DNA from: Anaerolineae bacterium
GTDB lineage: Bacteria > Chloroflexota > Anaerolineae > Aggregatilineales > UBA2796
Length of the DNA: 64,000 bases
Direction: 5' to 3'
Assembly: GCA_019637615.1 (NCBI GenBank)
Contig: JAHBVJ010000015.1
Location: 1-64,000, forward strand
The notes under the pieces were generated by a model. It was not told the DNA's origin. It made no database searches and was given only the letters and a program-made list of their open reading frames with translations. Positions 52,576-61,187 of the stretch are shown piece by piece (the first letter of the stretch is position 1; each line of letters begins with the position of its first letter). The position numbers and the translations under genes are program-made.

Positions 52576-53184
52576 ATGTGGCGCTTTTTCTCGTGGATGT
52601 TGACCCTCGTTTTGTTAGGGGTGTTCGTCACCTCGGCGGCGATTGCGGCGGGCGAACGCCAACCTGATGCCTCACCCTTGCCCGCGTTCGGCTATGATCG
52701 CTGCGACGGCTTCCCGTGCTACCTCGGCATGGTGCCCGGTCTGATCTCGTGGACGGACGCCAACGAGCGGATCGCGGGCTTCCAGCAAGGCGATACGACC
52801 TATCAACCGCTGAAATTGACGCGCTTCACGATGCCTAACGCGGGCGGCTTTCTTATCTCTAATACGCCTGACCTGACCTTGACCGAAGTAGCCTTGTCGC
52901 CGCGCGGCTATACGGGCGAATTTCCGACGCTGCGCGATCTACTGCTGTTTTACGGGACGCCGTGCAGCGTCTACACCGAGCAATTCCAGACCCATGTCAC
53001 GCTGATCCGGCTCATATATCCACATCTCACCGTCGATTTTCCGCACGAGACCGAACGCCTCACTTGGGAGCGCCGTCCCGACTACATCAACATCAAACGT
53101 GCGCAGGATAACCTGTGCGAGCTAACCGAGGGGCTTCAGCCGTGGCGCGGCACGACCCTGTATTGGCGCTATCGGCAACCTTGA
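52576..53184 (+). CDS. Cysteine-rich anchored protein, tandem paralogue 3
   Basis: 202 residues. Signal or anchor helix (FFSWMLTLVLLGVFVTSAAIAAG), then RCDGFPCYLGMVPGLISW, LFYGTPCSVY and NLCELTEG, the same cysteine frame as the two genes before it. It is the last gene of the tandem set and is followed by a strong terminator. Divergence outside the motifs indicates old duplications. Function unknown. Confidence 0.78.
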   Translation: MWRFFSWMLTLVLLGVFVTSAAIAAGERQPDASPLPAFGYDRCDGFPCYLGMVPGLISWTDANERIAGFQQGDTTYQPLKLTRFTMPNAGGFLISNTPDLTLTEVALSPRGYTGEFPTLRDLLLFYGTPCSVYTEQFQTHVTLIRLIYPHLTVDFPHETERLTWERRPDYINIKRAQDNLCELTEGLQPWRGTTLYWRYRQP

Positions 53185-53192
53185 TAGCGCGG

Positions 53193-53232
53193 AAAACAGT
53201 ACGAGGCCAGTGGGGGAACTGACCTCGTACTG
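53193..53232. terminator. Terminator between convergent genes
   Basis: CAGTACGAGG (53197-53206) pairs perfectly with CCTCGTACTG (53223-53232), with a further CAGT/ACTG pair inside. It follows the third cysteine-rich gene by 12 bases. On the minus strand AAAA at 53193-53196 reads as TTTT after the stem. Confidence 0.7.
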
Positions 53233-53308
53233 CTGCTCGTGTACTTGCTGCGGAATTATCCGCGCGTTGCATTCAAGCTGTGAGCATCCTATTGAAGCGA
53301 TTTAAGCA

Positions 53309-54418
53309 TTAGTTCGTGCGGTTGTTACGCCCCGGACGGTTCCCTTGACCTTGCAGCGGATTCTGCGCGTTCATCAGGTCAGTCAGCTTCTGGCTGAGGT
53401 CTTTCAACTGTGCATCGGCCTGTGCCTGCGTCAGGCGACCATTCGTAACCTGCTGGTTGATCTGCGTGGTCAGGCTGGCGACTGTCGCCGTGACGATAGC
53501 GTTCGGCTCGATGTTCTTGCTCTTGGCAACATCCGCCAGCGTCTTGCCATCGCGTACTTGTTGGAGCACTTCACGCTGCGTCAGGCCAGTTTGATCCGCC
53601 GTCACCTTGACCAGCTCGCCAACGGCACGGGCATCCAGACGGGCATCGACGCGGTTATTGCGGTTATCGCGGGCTTGCTGCAACATCTCCGGCAGTCCGG
53701 CGTTGATGGCGGCATCCAGTGCGGCAGGCAACTTCGCCAGCAGGGCATCGACTTCCTTCTGCGCGAGGCGACCATTCGACACGGCCTGATTCAGGCGGTC
53801 AGTGATGATCTTGGTGGTGGCAGTCTTGACCTCATCTACCGTCTTCTTATTGGCAGTGATAACTGATGCATATGTCGCCCCGTCCGCGCTCAGTTGGGTG
53901 AGGAGTTCTTGGCGCGTCAAGCCAGTTGTATCTTGAGTCGCCTTGAACAGTGCCAATTCGACGCCGAGTTCTGCCACGTGCTGACCCACATTCTGTCCGG
54001 CGTTCGCGAAGGTTGCCGTCAGCACGCTATCAATGGCAGAGTCGATCTGTGCGGTCTGTTCGTCGGCTTGGGCTTGCGTTAGTCTGCCCGCCGTGACGGC
54101 CTTCTTGATGGCGTCGGTCAGCGTAGTTTTCGCGTCCGCTTTGACCGCGTCCACCGTACCACCGTTGGCGGTGATGATCTCGGTCAGCGTCTTGCCACCG
54201 ATCCACTGCTGCAAGATTTCGACGCGTGTCTGGTTCGTCGTCTTGACGATAGCTGCGATGACGGCTTGCCGCACCATGCCCGCGCCGCGATTCGGGAGCC
54301 GATCCGGGCCTTGTGCGTAAGTCGTGCTGACGCCAGCGAATAGGCCGAAGACCATCACAGCGACCAGCGTCAAGCTGGCGGCTCTGAGGATTGTTGTGCG
54401 AGAAATGTGAGTGCGCAT
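53309..54418 (-). CDS. Secreted protein with about three ~100-residue helical repeats
   Basis: 369 residues. Signal peptide (ILRAASLTLVAVMVFGLFAGVSTTYAQ), then repeats built as TRVEILQQWIGGKTLTEIITANGGTVDAVK...AVTAGRLTQAQAD, TRQELLTQLSADGATYASVITANKKTVDEVK...AVSNGRLAQKEVD and TQREVLQQVRDGKTLADVAKSKNIEPNAIV...QVTNGRLTQAQAD. The final stretch is Asn/Gly/Arg rich. Such repeats occur in many secreted proteins of Gram-positive-like bacteria without known function. It is monocistronic. Confidence 0.83.
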   Translation of the reverse strand: MRTHISRTTILRAASLTLVAVMVFGLFAGVSTTYAQGPDRLPNRGAGMVRQAVIAAIVKTTNQTRVEILQQWIGGKTLTEIITANGGTVDAVKADAKTTLTDAIKKAVTAGRLTQAQADEQTAQIDSAIDSVLTATFANAGQNVGQHVAELGVELALFKATQDTTGLTRQELLTQLSADGATYASVITANKKTVDEVKTATTKIITDRLNQAVSNGRLAQKEVDALLAKLPAALDAAINAGLPEMLQQARDNRNNRVDARLDARAVGELVKVTADQTGLTQREVLQQVRDGKTLADVAKSKNIEPNAIVTATVASLTTQINQQVTNGRLTQAQADAQLKDLSQKLTDLMNAQNPLQGQGNRPGRNNRTN

Positions 54419-54547
54419 TGTGTTCTCCTGTTGTTGTATGGTGCTCGTTGAGCATCCTGTCCTTAGTGTCGAGCTAATTTGTAAACTGCGTGTAACGCGA
54501 GATTAAAACTTGCGCAAAATCGTCATGAACTGGGTAAACTTTTGCTC

Positions 54548-55471
54548 ATGCTAGACTTATCAATCATCATCGTCAGTTGGAACGTTCGAGACTTCCTCGC
54601 CGCCTGCCTGACCAGCATCCAAGCGAACAGCGCCGCGCTCGATTGCGAAGTGATCGTGGTAGATTCCGCCAGCAGCGATGACTCGGTGGAAATGCTCCGC
54701 AGCCAGTTTTCGTGGGTGAAATTGCTGCCCCAAGCGGAAAATGTGGGCTTCACCAAAGGCAACAACATCGGTCTGAAAGCCGCGCAAGGTCGCTATGTGC
54801 TGCTGCTCAACCCCGACACCGAAATGATCGAGGATGCGCTGGTGCAGATGGTGCGCTATCTCGACGCGCATCCCGACGTGGGCATCATCGGCCCGCGCAC
54901 GCAGAATACCGACGGCAGTCCGCAATCCACGCGGCGGCGCTTCCCCACGCTCATCACCGCGATGTTCGACTCGACATGGCTTGCGCCGTATGCGCCGCGC
55001 CGTGTCCTTGACGATTACTACGCGCGCGATGTCGAAGAAATGGCAACAGCGGATGTTGATTGGGTGCAAGGATCAGCGCTGATGACGCGGCGCGTCATTT
55101 ACGAGCAAATCGGCGGGCTGGATGAGCGTTATGTGATGTTCAGCGAGGAACTCGATTGGTGCAAGCGGATTCGTTCGGCGGGCTGGCGGACGGTTTACCT
55201 CGGCGGTGCGCGGATCGTCCATCATGGCGGCAAAAGTACCGAGCAAGTCCACGCGCTCAAGCACATCTACTTTCAACAAAGCAAGATTCGCTACTTCGGC
55301 AAGTTTCATGGCGCGTTGGCGGCGCTGTGGGTGCGGCTGTTCCTGATCGGCAATTATGTGGAACAACTCGGCGTGGAAGGCATCAAAGGCTTATTAGGCA
55401 GCAAGCGCGATCTGCGTCACGAACGCGTGCAGATGTATTGGCAGGTCATCCGCGCTTTGGTGCATCCATGA
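54548..55471 (+). CDS. Glycosyltransferase family 2 (rhamnosyltransferase-like)
   Basis: About 307 residues from ATG 54548. GT-A fold: LSIIIVSWNVRDFLAACLTSI, VVDSASSDDSVEML, NVGFTKGNNIGLKAAQGRYVLLLNPDTEM (NPDT is the DxD-like metal site), and WVQGSALMTRRVIYEQIGGLDERYVMFSEELDWCKRI. This wording matches rhamnosyltransferase-type GT2 enzymes of surface glycan assembly. The initiating sugar transferase gene lies 800 bases downstream on the other strand. Confidence 0.92.
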   Translation: MLDLSIIIVSWNVRDFLAACLTSIQANSAALDCEVIVVDSASSDDSVEMLRSQFSWVKLLPQAENVGFTKGNNIGLKAAQGRYVLLLNPDTEMIEDALVQMVRYLDAHPDVGIIGPRTQNTDGSPQSTRRRFPTLITAMFDSTWLAPYAPRRVLDDYYARDVEEMATADVDWVQGSALMTRRVIYEQIGGLDERYVMFSEELDWCKRIRSAGWRTVYLGGARIVHHGGKSTEQVHALKHIYFQQSKIRYFGKFHGALAALWVRLFLIGNYVEQLGVEGIKGLLGSKRDLRHERVQMYWQVIRALVHP

Positions 55472-55503
55472 GCGCAGATCGCGCACTATGCACATGACGC
55501 GTA

Positions 55504-56031
55504 TTAGTTCGACGACATAGTCTTCGTCGTCTGTTCGCCGTCAGGCACCAACTCCATCGTACCCGTTCGCACGATCAGCATCGGGCACGGCGCATGATGC
55601 AGCACCGATTCGGTGACACTGCCATGCACCAGCCGATTCAAACCCGTACGCCCGTGTGTCGCCATCGCGATCAGCTCGACGTTGTAGCGGGCGACGCAGT
55701 TCAAAATCTCTGACACGGGTTCGTTGAAGCTGTATTCCAGCGTGATCGACTCCGCGCCAGCAGCCTCCAATTGGCCGGCAATGTTCTTGAGATAAGCGGA
55801 TAATTCCTTTTCCTTGCTGGCGTAAATCGAATCCACGTCGCTTGCCACGCCCCGCAATTCAGGGGCGAAGTTAGTCGTATATTCGCGTGTAGCGTTGACG
55901 TAGTTCACTTCAGGGGCGACGCGCAGCAGGATTATTTTGGCGGGAGCAGTGCTCAACATCTTTTTGATGACGGGCAGCACCGCTTCTGATTCCGGGGAGC
56001 CATCGAGGCTGACCAAAATGCAATGAAACAT
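55504..56031 (-). CDS. Universal stress protein (UspA family)
   Basis: 175 residues from ATG 56031, which has AGGAGG 4-5 bases upstream; longer frames start before this site. UspA fold: MFHCILVSLDGSPESEAVLPVI and the ATP-binding GTT loop MATHGRTGLNRLVHGSVTESVLHHAPCPMLIVR, with G-x2-G-x9-G-S/T, so it belongs to the ATP-binding class. Role in stress survival; partner unknown. Confidence 0.93.
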   Translation of the reverse strand: MFHCILVSLDGSPESEAVLPVIKKMLSTAPAKIILLRVAPEVNYVNATREYTTNFAPELRGVASDVDSIYASKEKELSAYLKNIAGQLEAAGAESITLEYSFNEPVSEILNCVARYNVELIAMATHGRTGLNRLVHGSVTESVLHHAPCPMLIVRTGTMELVPDGEQTTKTMSSN

Positions 56032-56169
56032 AAGACCTCCTAATAACTTTACCCCGACCTCCTTATCTTTTATCCGAATCCTACGCTTCCCCGCGTGTGA
56101 CACGAAGTGCGGGATGTCATTGCTTAGAGGGGATAGACATCACCCTGCCCGTTGCCGACGAGAATCACA

Positions 56170-56194
56170 ACGCTCCAGTGACTAGCTGGAGCGT
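56170..56194 (-). terminator. Hairpin after the sugar transferase gene
   Basis: ACGCTCCAG (56170-56178) pairs with CTGGAGCGT (56186-56194) over a 7-base loop. It lies 86 bases past the sugar transferase stop; the minus strand then reads TTGTGATTC, only weakly T-rich. Confidence 0.5.
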
Positions 56195-56243
56195 CGTTTC
56201 GGGAGGAGATAGACTGATCGCCGGAATTTGTATTTTGAATTTT

Positions 56244-56274
56244 ACTAAGCACTCAGGACTAAGCACTTAGCACT
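56244..56274. repeat. Heptanucleotide tandem repeat, second array
   Basis: About four imperfect 7-base units (ACTAAGC / AGCACTT) ending 5 bases from the stop of the sugar transferase gene, followed to the left by A/T-rich TATTTTGAATTTT. It matches the array at 1631-1654 in unit and in position behind a minus-strand stop codon. Confidence 0.6.
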
Positions 56275-56279
56275 TTGTG

Positions 56280-57134
56280 TTAGGCGGCACCCTTGCCCTT
56301 GAGTACGGACAGCGGGGTCATGACCATGATCTTCAGGTCAAGCCAGAACGACTGGTTATCAACGTACCACGCATCGAGATCAACCATCGTCTCGAAATCG
56401 ACATTGCTGCGGGCGGTGGCTTGCCACCAACCAGTGATGCCCTGCTGCGCTTCCAGGCGGCGGAAGTGGTGCGGCGAGTAGACATCGACTTCGTAGGCGA
56501 TGGCAGGACGCGGGCCGACGATGCTCATTTCGCCCTTGATCACGTTGAACAACTGCGGCAGTTCATCGAGGCTGGTCTTGCGCAGGAACTTGCCGATCTT
56601 GGTCACGCGCTTGTCGTTCTTGATCTTGAACTTGTCCGCGCCGTCGATCTTGCCGTTGATCTGTTCCAGTGTGGCATTGTCGCCCTTGATCATCGCCTGC
56701 ACGAACTTCTGATGTTCGCTGGCGTCGTTATTGACCGTCATCGTGCGGAACTTGTAGACGTTGAAGGCTTTGGCTTCCCACGAGCGCTTGCCATTCTTGC
56801 CACGCACCTTGCTACCGACGCGTTCCTGTGTGAAGAACACCGGGCCGGGGGAGTCGAGCTTGATCAACACGGCGATGGCTGCCATCAGCGGGGACAGCGC
56901 GACCAGCGCCATGGCGGCGACGGTGAAGTCAAACCAACGCTTGGCGACGAGGTAGGCACGGAAACCGATGCTGAGGCTGCGCTGCTTGGGCTTGGCTTCC
57001 ACAGCAGGCTGCACGAGCGTGAGCGGCGCGAGTTCGGCGGGGCGACGGCTCACCACGAGCGCGGTTGCCATCATTCCGATGGCGGCGATGGAAGCAACTG
57101 TTAGAGCAAGTTGGCTTTTATTCTTGAGTTTCAT
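56280..57134 (-). CDS. Polyprenyl-phosphate sugar-1-phosphate transferase (initiating transferase)
   Basis: 284 residues. Bac_transf domain: KRWFDFTVAAMALVALSPLMAAIAVLIKLDSPGPVFFTQERVG, then FNVYKFRTM, KIGKFLRKTSLDELPQLFNVIKGEMSIVGPRP and GITGWWQATARSNVDFETMVDLDAWYV. An extra N-terminal helix precedes it, but the long WcaJ-type sensor region is missing. An insertion of about 50 lysine/aspartate-rich residues (NDASEHQKFVQAMIKGDNATLEQINGKIDGADKF) sits between the catalytic blocks. It loads the first sugar phosphate on undecaprenyl phosphate for exported glycans. Confidence 0.93.
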   Translation of the reverse strand: MKLKNKSQLALTVASIAAIGMMATALVVSRRPAELAPLTLVQPAVEAKPKQRSLSIGFRAYLVAKRWFDFTVAAMALVALSPLMAAIAVLIKLDSPGPVFFTQERVGSKVRGKNGKRSWEAKAFNVYKFRTMTVNNDASEHQKFVQAMIKGDNATLEQINGKIDGADKFKIKNDKRVTKIGKFLRKTSLDELPQLFNVIKGEMSIVGPRPAIAYEVDVYSPHHFRRLEAQQGITGWWQATARSNVDFETMVDLDAWYVDNQSFWLDLKIMVMTPLSVLKGKGAA

Positions 57135-57330
57135 GATCCCGTTCTCCCCTACAAATCCCTGCGCCGCTCAGATAATCAATAATTGCGCGTTGTGTTTGAT
57201 TGGTCACAGAATATCGCTCCGGCCTATCAATCGGCTAAAGGCTCCCTTTCAGCCAACTTACAGATTCACAAATTTCAGTATTCACACGTTTTCTAACGCC
57301 TAACAAACCCTCCACGCATGGACTGGAAAA

Positions 57331-57349
57331 CCTTACAAAATTTGTAAGG
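57331..57349. promoter_or_regulatory. Palindromic site between sugar transferase and STAND ATPase genes
   Basis: CCTTACAAA-A-TTTGTAAGG, 9-base perfect arms around one base. It lies in the 407-base divergent region, 193 bases upstream of the ATPase start and 197 upstream of the sugar transferase start, so a regulator bound there could control either. No gene for an obvious partner repressor is adjacent. Confidence 0.55.
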
Positions 57350-57541
57350 ATGAAGGCGGCGGGCTAGGCGCGACGGTTCAACTCCTCATGCATCCATTTG
57401 CAGGCGACTAGACGTAGTAATGCTCTGGGCTATTAATTTCGTGGTACTATTAGGCAGCGGCGCAAGCGGGCTTGCGGGGTAAGGCGCTGTTATCTTCATC
57501 AAAAGTCAAACAAGTTTGAGGGAATTCAGGGGGCACCATCG

Positions 57542-59641
57542 ATGTCTTCGCTGATGGATCGTCTCATGGCAAAACGGCATCAACGCTTTGTGGGGCGCGT
57601 TGCCGAACAAGAACTATTCAAGGCGGCGTTAGAAGCCGATCAGTTGCCGTTTTTTCTGCTCTACGTCTATGGCCCCGGCGGTTTTGGCAAAACTACCTTA
57701 CTCAACGAATTCTACCGCCTTGCACGAGAGATGAATGTCCGCGTCTTGATGCTGGATGCGCGTAATTTCGAGCCGACACAAGATGCTTTCCTGAATGCGC
57801 TGCGGCTCGGTATGGGACTCGACCTGTCGCAATCGCCCGCCGATGTGTTAGGCAGCGTCGAAGAACGCTATGTCATCATTATCGACACGTTCGAACTATT
57901 AGCGCCGATTGAAGGCTGGCTGCGTGATGTGCTGCTGCCGCGTCTGTCCGAAACTGTGATGACCATCGCGGCGGGGCGTTTGCCCCTAGCCTCCACGTGG
58001 CGCACCGATCCGGGCTGGCAAGACCTCGTTAGGGTGATTTCCTTGCGCAACCTCAGCCACGCGGAAAGTATCGATTATCTGATCCGCCGCGAAATTCCGA
58101 CCGAACAGCATGACTCGATCATCGATTTCACCTATGGGCATCCCTTGGCGCTGTCATTGGTGGCGGATACCTACGCACAGCAAGCCGATATTCCGTTCAA
58201 ACCAGATAACGTGACGGATGTGATCCGCATTTTAATGGAACGCTTCGTGAAAGGGGTGCCAAGTCCGCTGCACCGCACCGCCTTGGAAGCCAGCGCGCTC
58301 GTCCGCCTGATGAATGAAGCCCTGCTGGCGGATATGCTCGAAGTGGATGACGCCTTCGACATCTTCGATTGGCTGCGTAATTTGTCGTTCGTAGAAATTG
58401 GCGAGAATGGCGTTTTCTTGCACGACCTAACGCGTGATGTGCTGGTTAGCGATCTGCACTGGCGCAACCCCGAACGCTACGTCCGGCTGCATCAACGTGC
58501 CCGTAACTACTATTTCAACAAGCTGCGCCCCAAACAGGATGCCGAACAAGCCCGCTTGCTCTACGATCTGGTTTACCTGCACAAGGATAACCCCGCCATC
58601 CGTCCGGCCTTCGATTGGCAGCAGCGCGGCAATCTGACCATCACAGCGATGGAACCTAACGACACGTCCATCTTGCTCAACCTTGTGCGTCATTACGAGG
58701 GGGAAGAATCGGCACGCATCGCAGCCTACTGGATCGAGCAGCAGCCCGCCAGTGTGCGTGTCTTGCGTAACAGCGAACACCAAGCCGTAGGTTTCATCAC
58801 CGTTTTAGCGTTGAACCGCATTGAAGATACGGGGATTGATCCTGCCGTGACCAAGGCGCTGCAATTCCTGCAAGGTTCGACGCGGCTGCGTTCGGGCGAA
58901 ACCGCGCTGTATTTCCGTCACTGGATGGGGCGCGATGCTTATCAAACCGTCTCGCCAGAGCAAACCAATTGTTTCATCATCGCCGTGCAGAACTATCTAA
59001 CCACGCCGGGGCTGGTATATACCTTTTTCCCGTGTGCCGAGCCGGATTTCTGGTTCCCTGTGTTCGCCTACGCCAACATTCCGCGCGTCACCGAGCTTGA
59101 GTTCGAGACCGATGGCAAATCTTACGGTGTTTATGCGCACGACTGGCGTAACGAGCCGCCGTCCTCGTGGCTCGATCTGCTGGCCTCACGTGAGGTGGGC
59201 GATCAGGGGCAAGCGGGGTCAGCGCCGCCGCGCATCTTGGAGCCGACCATCGTCCTGACGCAAGAGGAATTTGAAGACGCCGTGCAAGAAGCCCTCAAGT
59301 CGATGCTGCGTTCCGACGAATTGGGCGATAATCCCTTGCTGCGTTCACGTCTGGTCGTCCAGCGGACTACGTCTAGCGCCACTGAAGCGCAGTTGATCCA
59401 GACCTTACAAAACCTGCTGCGTGATGCGGCGGAAATGCTCAAGCAGCATCCGCGTGATGGCAAATTCTATCAGGCGATCCACTACACCTATTTGCATCCC
59501 GCGCCGACGCAGGAGCAAGCGGCGGAAATTCTGGATTTGCCCTTCAGCACCTTCCGGCGGCATCTGAAGAACGGGGTCACGCGCATCGCGGAAATCTTAT
59601 GGCAGCAAGAAGTGGGCGGGGTTGAGTACGCGGTGAGCTAA
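57542..59641 (+). CDS. STAND-type ATPase with GNAT-like middle part and C-terminal HTH
   Basis: 699 residues. ATPase part 1-240: FVGRVAEQELF, P-loop GPGGFGKT (44-51), Walker B VIIIDTFE (111-118), and GHPLALSLVADTYA. A winged-helix-like stretch (240-330) ends with LHDLTRDVL. Residues 366-545 (TITAMEPNDTSILLNLVRHYEGEESARIAAYWIEQQPASVRVLRNSEHQAVGFITVLAL) resemble a GNAT acetyltransferase fold but lack a clear acetyl-CoA loop. The end (645-690, PTQEQAAEILDLPFSTFRRHLKNGVTRIAEILW) is an HTH like sigma region 4. It is probably an ATP-dependent switch regulator. The gene is monocistronic behind a palindromic site. Confidence 0.8.
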   Translation: MSSLMDRLMAKRHQRFVGRVAEQELFKAALEADQLPFFLLYVYGPGGFGKTTLLNEFYRLAREMNVRVLMLDARNFEPTQDAFLNALRLGMGLDLSQSPADVLGSVEERYVIIIDTFELLAPIEGWLRDVLLPRLSETVMTIAAGRLPLASTWRTDPGWQDLVRVISLRNLSHAESIDYLIRREIPTEQHDSIIDFTYGHPLALSLVADTYAQQADIPFKPDNVTDVIRILMERFVKGVPSPLHRTALEASALVRLMNEALLADMLEVDDAFDIFDWLRNLSFVEIGENGVFLHDLTRDVLVSDLHWRNPERYVRLHQRARNYYFNKLRPKQDAEQARLLYDLVYLHKDNPAIRPAFDWQQRGNLTITAMEPNDTSILLNLVRHYEGEESARIAAYWIEQQPASVRVLRNSEHQAVGFITVLALNRIEDTGIDPAVTKALQFLQGSTRLRSGETALYFRHWMGRDAYQTVSPEQTNCFIIAVQNYLTTPGLVYTFFPCAEPDFWFPVFAYANIPRVTELEFETDGKSYGVYAHDWRNEPPSSWLDLLASREVGDQGQAGSAPPRILEPTIVLTQEEFEDAVQEALKSMLRSDELGDNPLLRSRLVVQRTTSSATEAQLIQTLQNLLRDAAEMLKQHPRDGKFYQAIHYTYLHPAPTQEQAAEILDLPFSTFRRHLKNGVTRIAEILWQQEVGGVEYAVS

Positions 59642-59683
59642 CACGGGGTTGGCAACACGCACGTCCGAACAGTCATCGCCCAC

Positions 59684-61000
59684 TTACATCGCATAGGGCG
59701 GCAGATCGTTCCGCATATCATCGGCGGCGGCGGAGTCACCAGTATTCGGCTGTACGGGCATCTCGTCGTCGCGTTGGCGCTTAATCTTCGTTTCCAGATC
59801 CGCCGAGAGCGCGAATAAATGCGCCGCATGATGCCGAATGGCGTCCAACATTTCCATTTTCTTGCCGCGCGTGACTTCCCACGTGTTGAGCTTGAGCAAG
59901 CTGGTGAATTCCTTAATTGTGGTCGATGCCAACTTGATCTCGCGCGAGACGCTGTTCAAATGCACTTGCTGGTGTTCCACGCATCCCACGGCTTCGCTAT
60001 ACAGTGTGGCATTCCACAATGCAACGGCGGTATCTTCCGCCAACTGCTCTATGAAGCAAGCCGCTTCGGCAGAGCTGTCTTGGGCGTGATACAGCATCAT
60101 CACCCCCATTAGCCGCTGTCGCCGGATCGGCACAATGGTGCATGACGCGAACGGACTTAGCCCGCTGGCATCTTTGACCAGCGCCTGATACTGGGAGGTG
60201 TAGGGGCGCTCGGCCTGCACGGCGCTCTGCCAGCCCATCTCTGACAGCGGCAGCCGATTCGTAACCGTGAACCGTTCCTCAAACCCGAACGAAGCGACGA
60301 CCGTCAATACGCCGTTATTGAGCGTACCAATTAATCCGGCAGTAGGATTCAGGCGTTGTAAGGCGTGCGAAAACGCGATCTTCATTACGCGTTCGGCGTC
60401 CAACGTCGCGTTCATCGCTTGACTGATGGTGCGCAGTGTCTTGGCATCGGTCAGCCGGACGTTATCACGTGCGCGGGCAGCCTTACGCTCCAAACTGGCG
60501 GCGATGCGTGCTTTCAACAACGTCCCTTGCAGCGGCTCAAAGAGATAATCTTCCGCGCCGAGTTCGATGCACTTGATCACCAATTCCAAGTCGCTCTGCG
60601 AAGACATCATGATGACGGGCAGTTGGCTGAATTGCGGATCGCTCTTGATCGCTTTCAAGGCCTTATACCCGTTCAAGGTAGGCGTCATGGCTTCCAACAG
60701 CACCGCGTCGAAGGGCTGCTGATGTAACAGGGTTAGCGCTTGTTCCGTCGTCTCCGCGATTTGGGCGACGAAGCCTTGACTGATCAGTCCGGATACGACT
60801 TGTCCGTAATGGCGGCTGTTATCGTCAATGACCAGAATATGGGCAGCTTGCACCGTTGTTCCTTTCCATCGCGGGGATAACTCATGGTGTCCCGCCATCG
60901 GCAGGATCATATCGATGATGGCGGTTAGGGATTTTCTAGGCGTGGATGCCTTCACTGGTGCTGTGCTGAGTACGCGTTGGGGTTGCTCTAACATGAACAT
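59684..61000 (-). CDS. Pseudo-receiver / GAF / degenerate HisKA protein
   Basis: 438 residues from ATG 61000 (GAGGT 8 bases upstream); GTG 60853 with AAAGGA upstream is a good alternative that begins at the receiver. The receiver keeps the acidic pair (D59, D60) but has E103 in LLEAMTP where the phospho-Asp belongs, and E155 (LFEPL) for the conserved Lys. A GAF-like domain follows (about 185-335). Then NSVSREIKLASTTIKEFTSLL (349-369) reads like HisKA with R353 in place of His, and no HATPase domain follows. It cannot be a classical phosphorelay protein; it probably signals by binding. Confidence 0.85.
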   Translation of the reverse strand: MFMLEQPQRVLSTAPVKASTPRKSLTAIIDMILPMAGHHELSPRWKGTTVQAAHILVIDDNSRHYGQVVSGLISQGFVAQIAETTEQALTLLHQQPFDAVLLEAMTPTLNGYKALKAIKSDPQFSQLPVIMMSSQSDLELVIKCIELGAEDYLFEPLQGTLLKARIAASLERKAARARDNVRLTDAKTLRTISQAMNATLDAERVMKIAFSHALQRLNPTAGLIGTLNNGVLTVVASFGFEERFTVTNRLPLSEMGWQSAVQAERPYTSQYQALVKDASGLSPFASCTIVPIRRQRLMGVMMLYHAQDSSAEAACFIEQLAEDTAVALWNATLYSEAVGCVEHQQVHLNSVSREIKLASTTIKEFTSLLKLNTWEVTRGKKMEMLDAIRHHAAHLFALSADLETKIKRQRDDEMPVQPNTGDSAAADDMRNDLPPYAM

Positions 61001-61187
61001 AGCGATACCTCACTGCCGTAAACGTTGTTGTGTGCTTAACCGTTTAACGGCTTATTTATTCTGTCCACAGTGTAGGACAGAAGCAGCCGCGTTACATCAA
61101 TCCCCGGTTTGATTTATGAATGATGTAAGGATTAGCCACGAGTACTAGTCTGGCGGAGGATTGAGGAGGATTTCACTTTCGGGAGTC

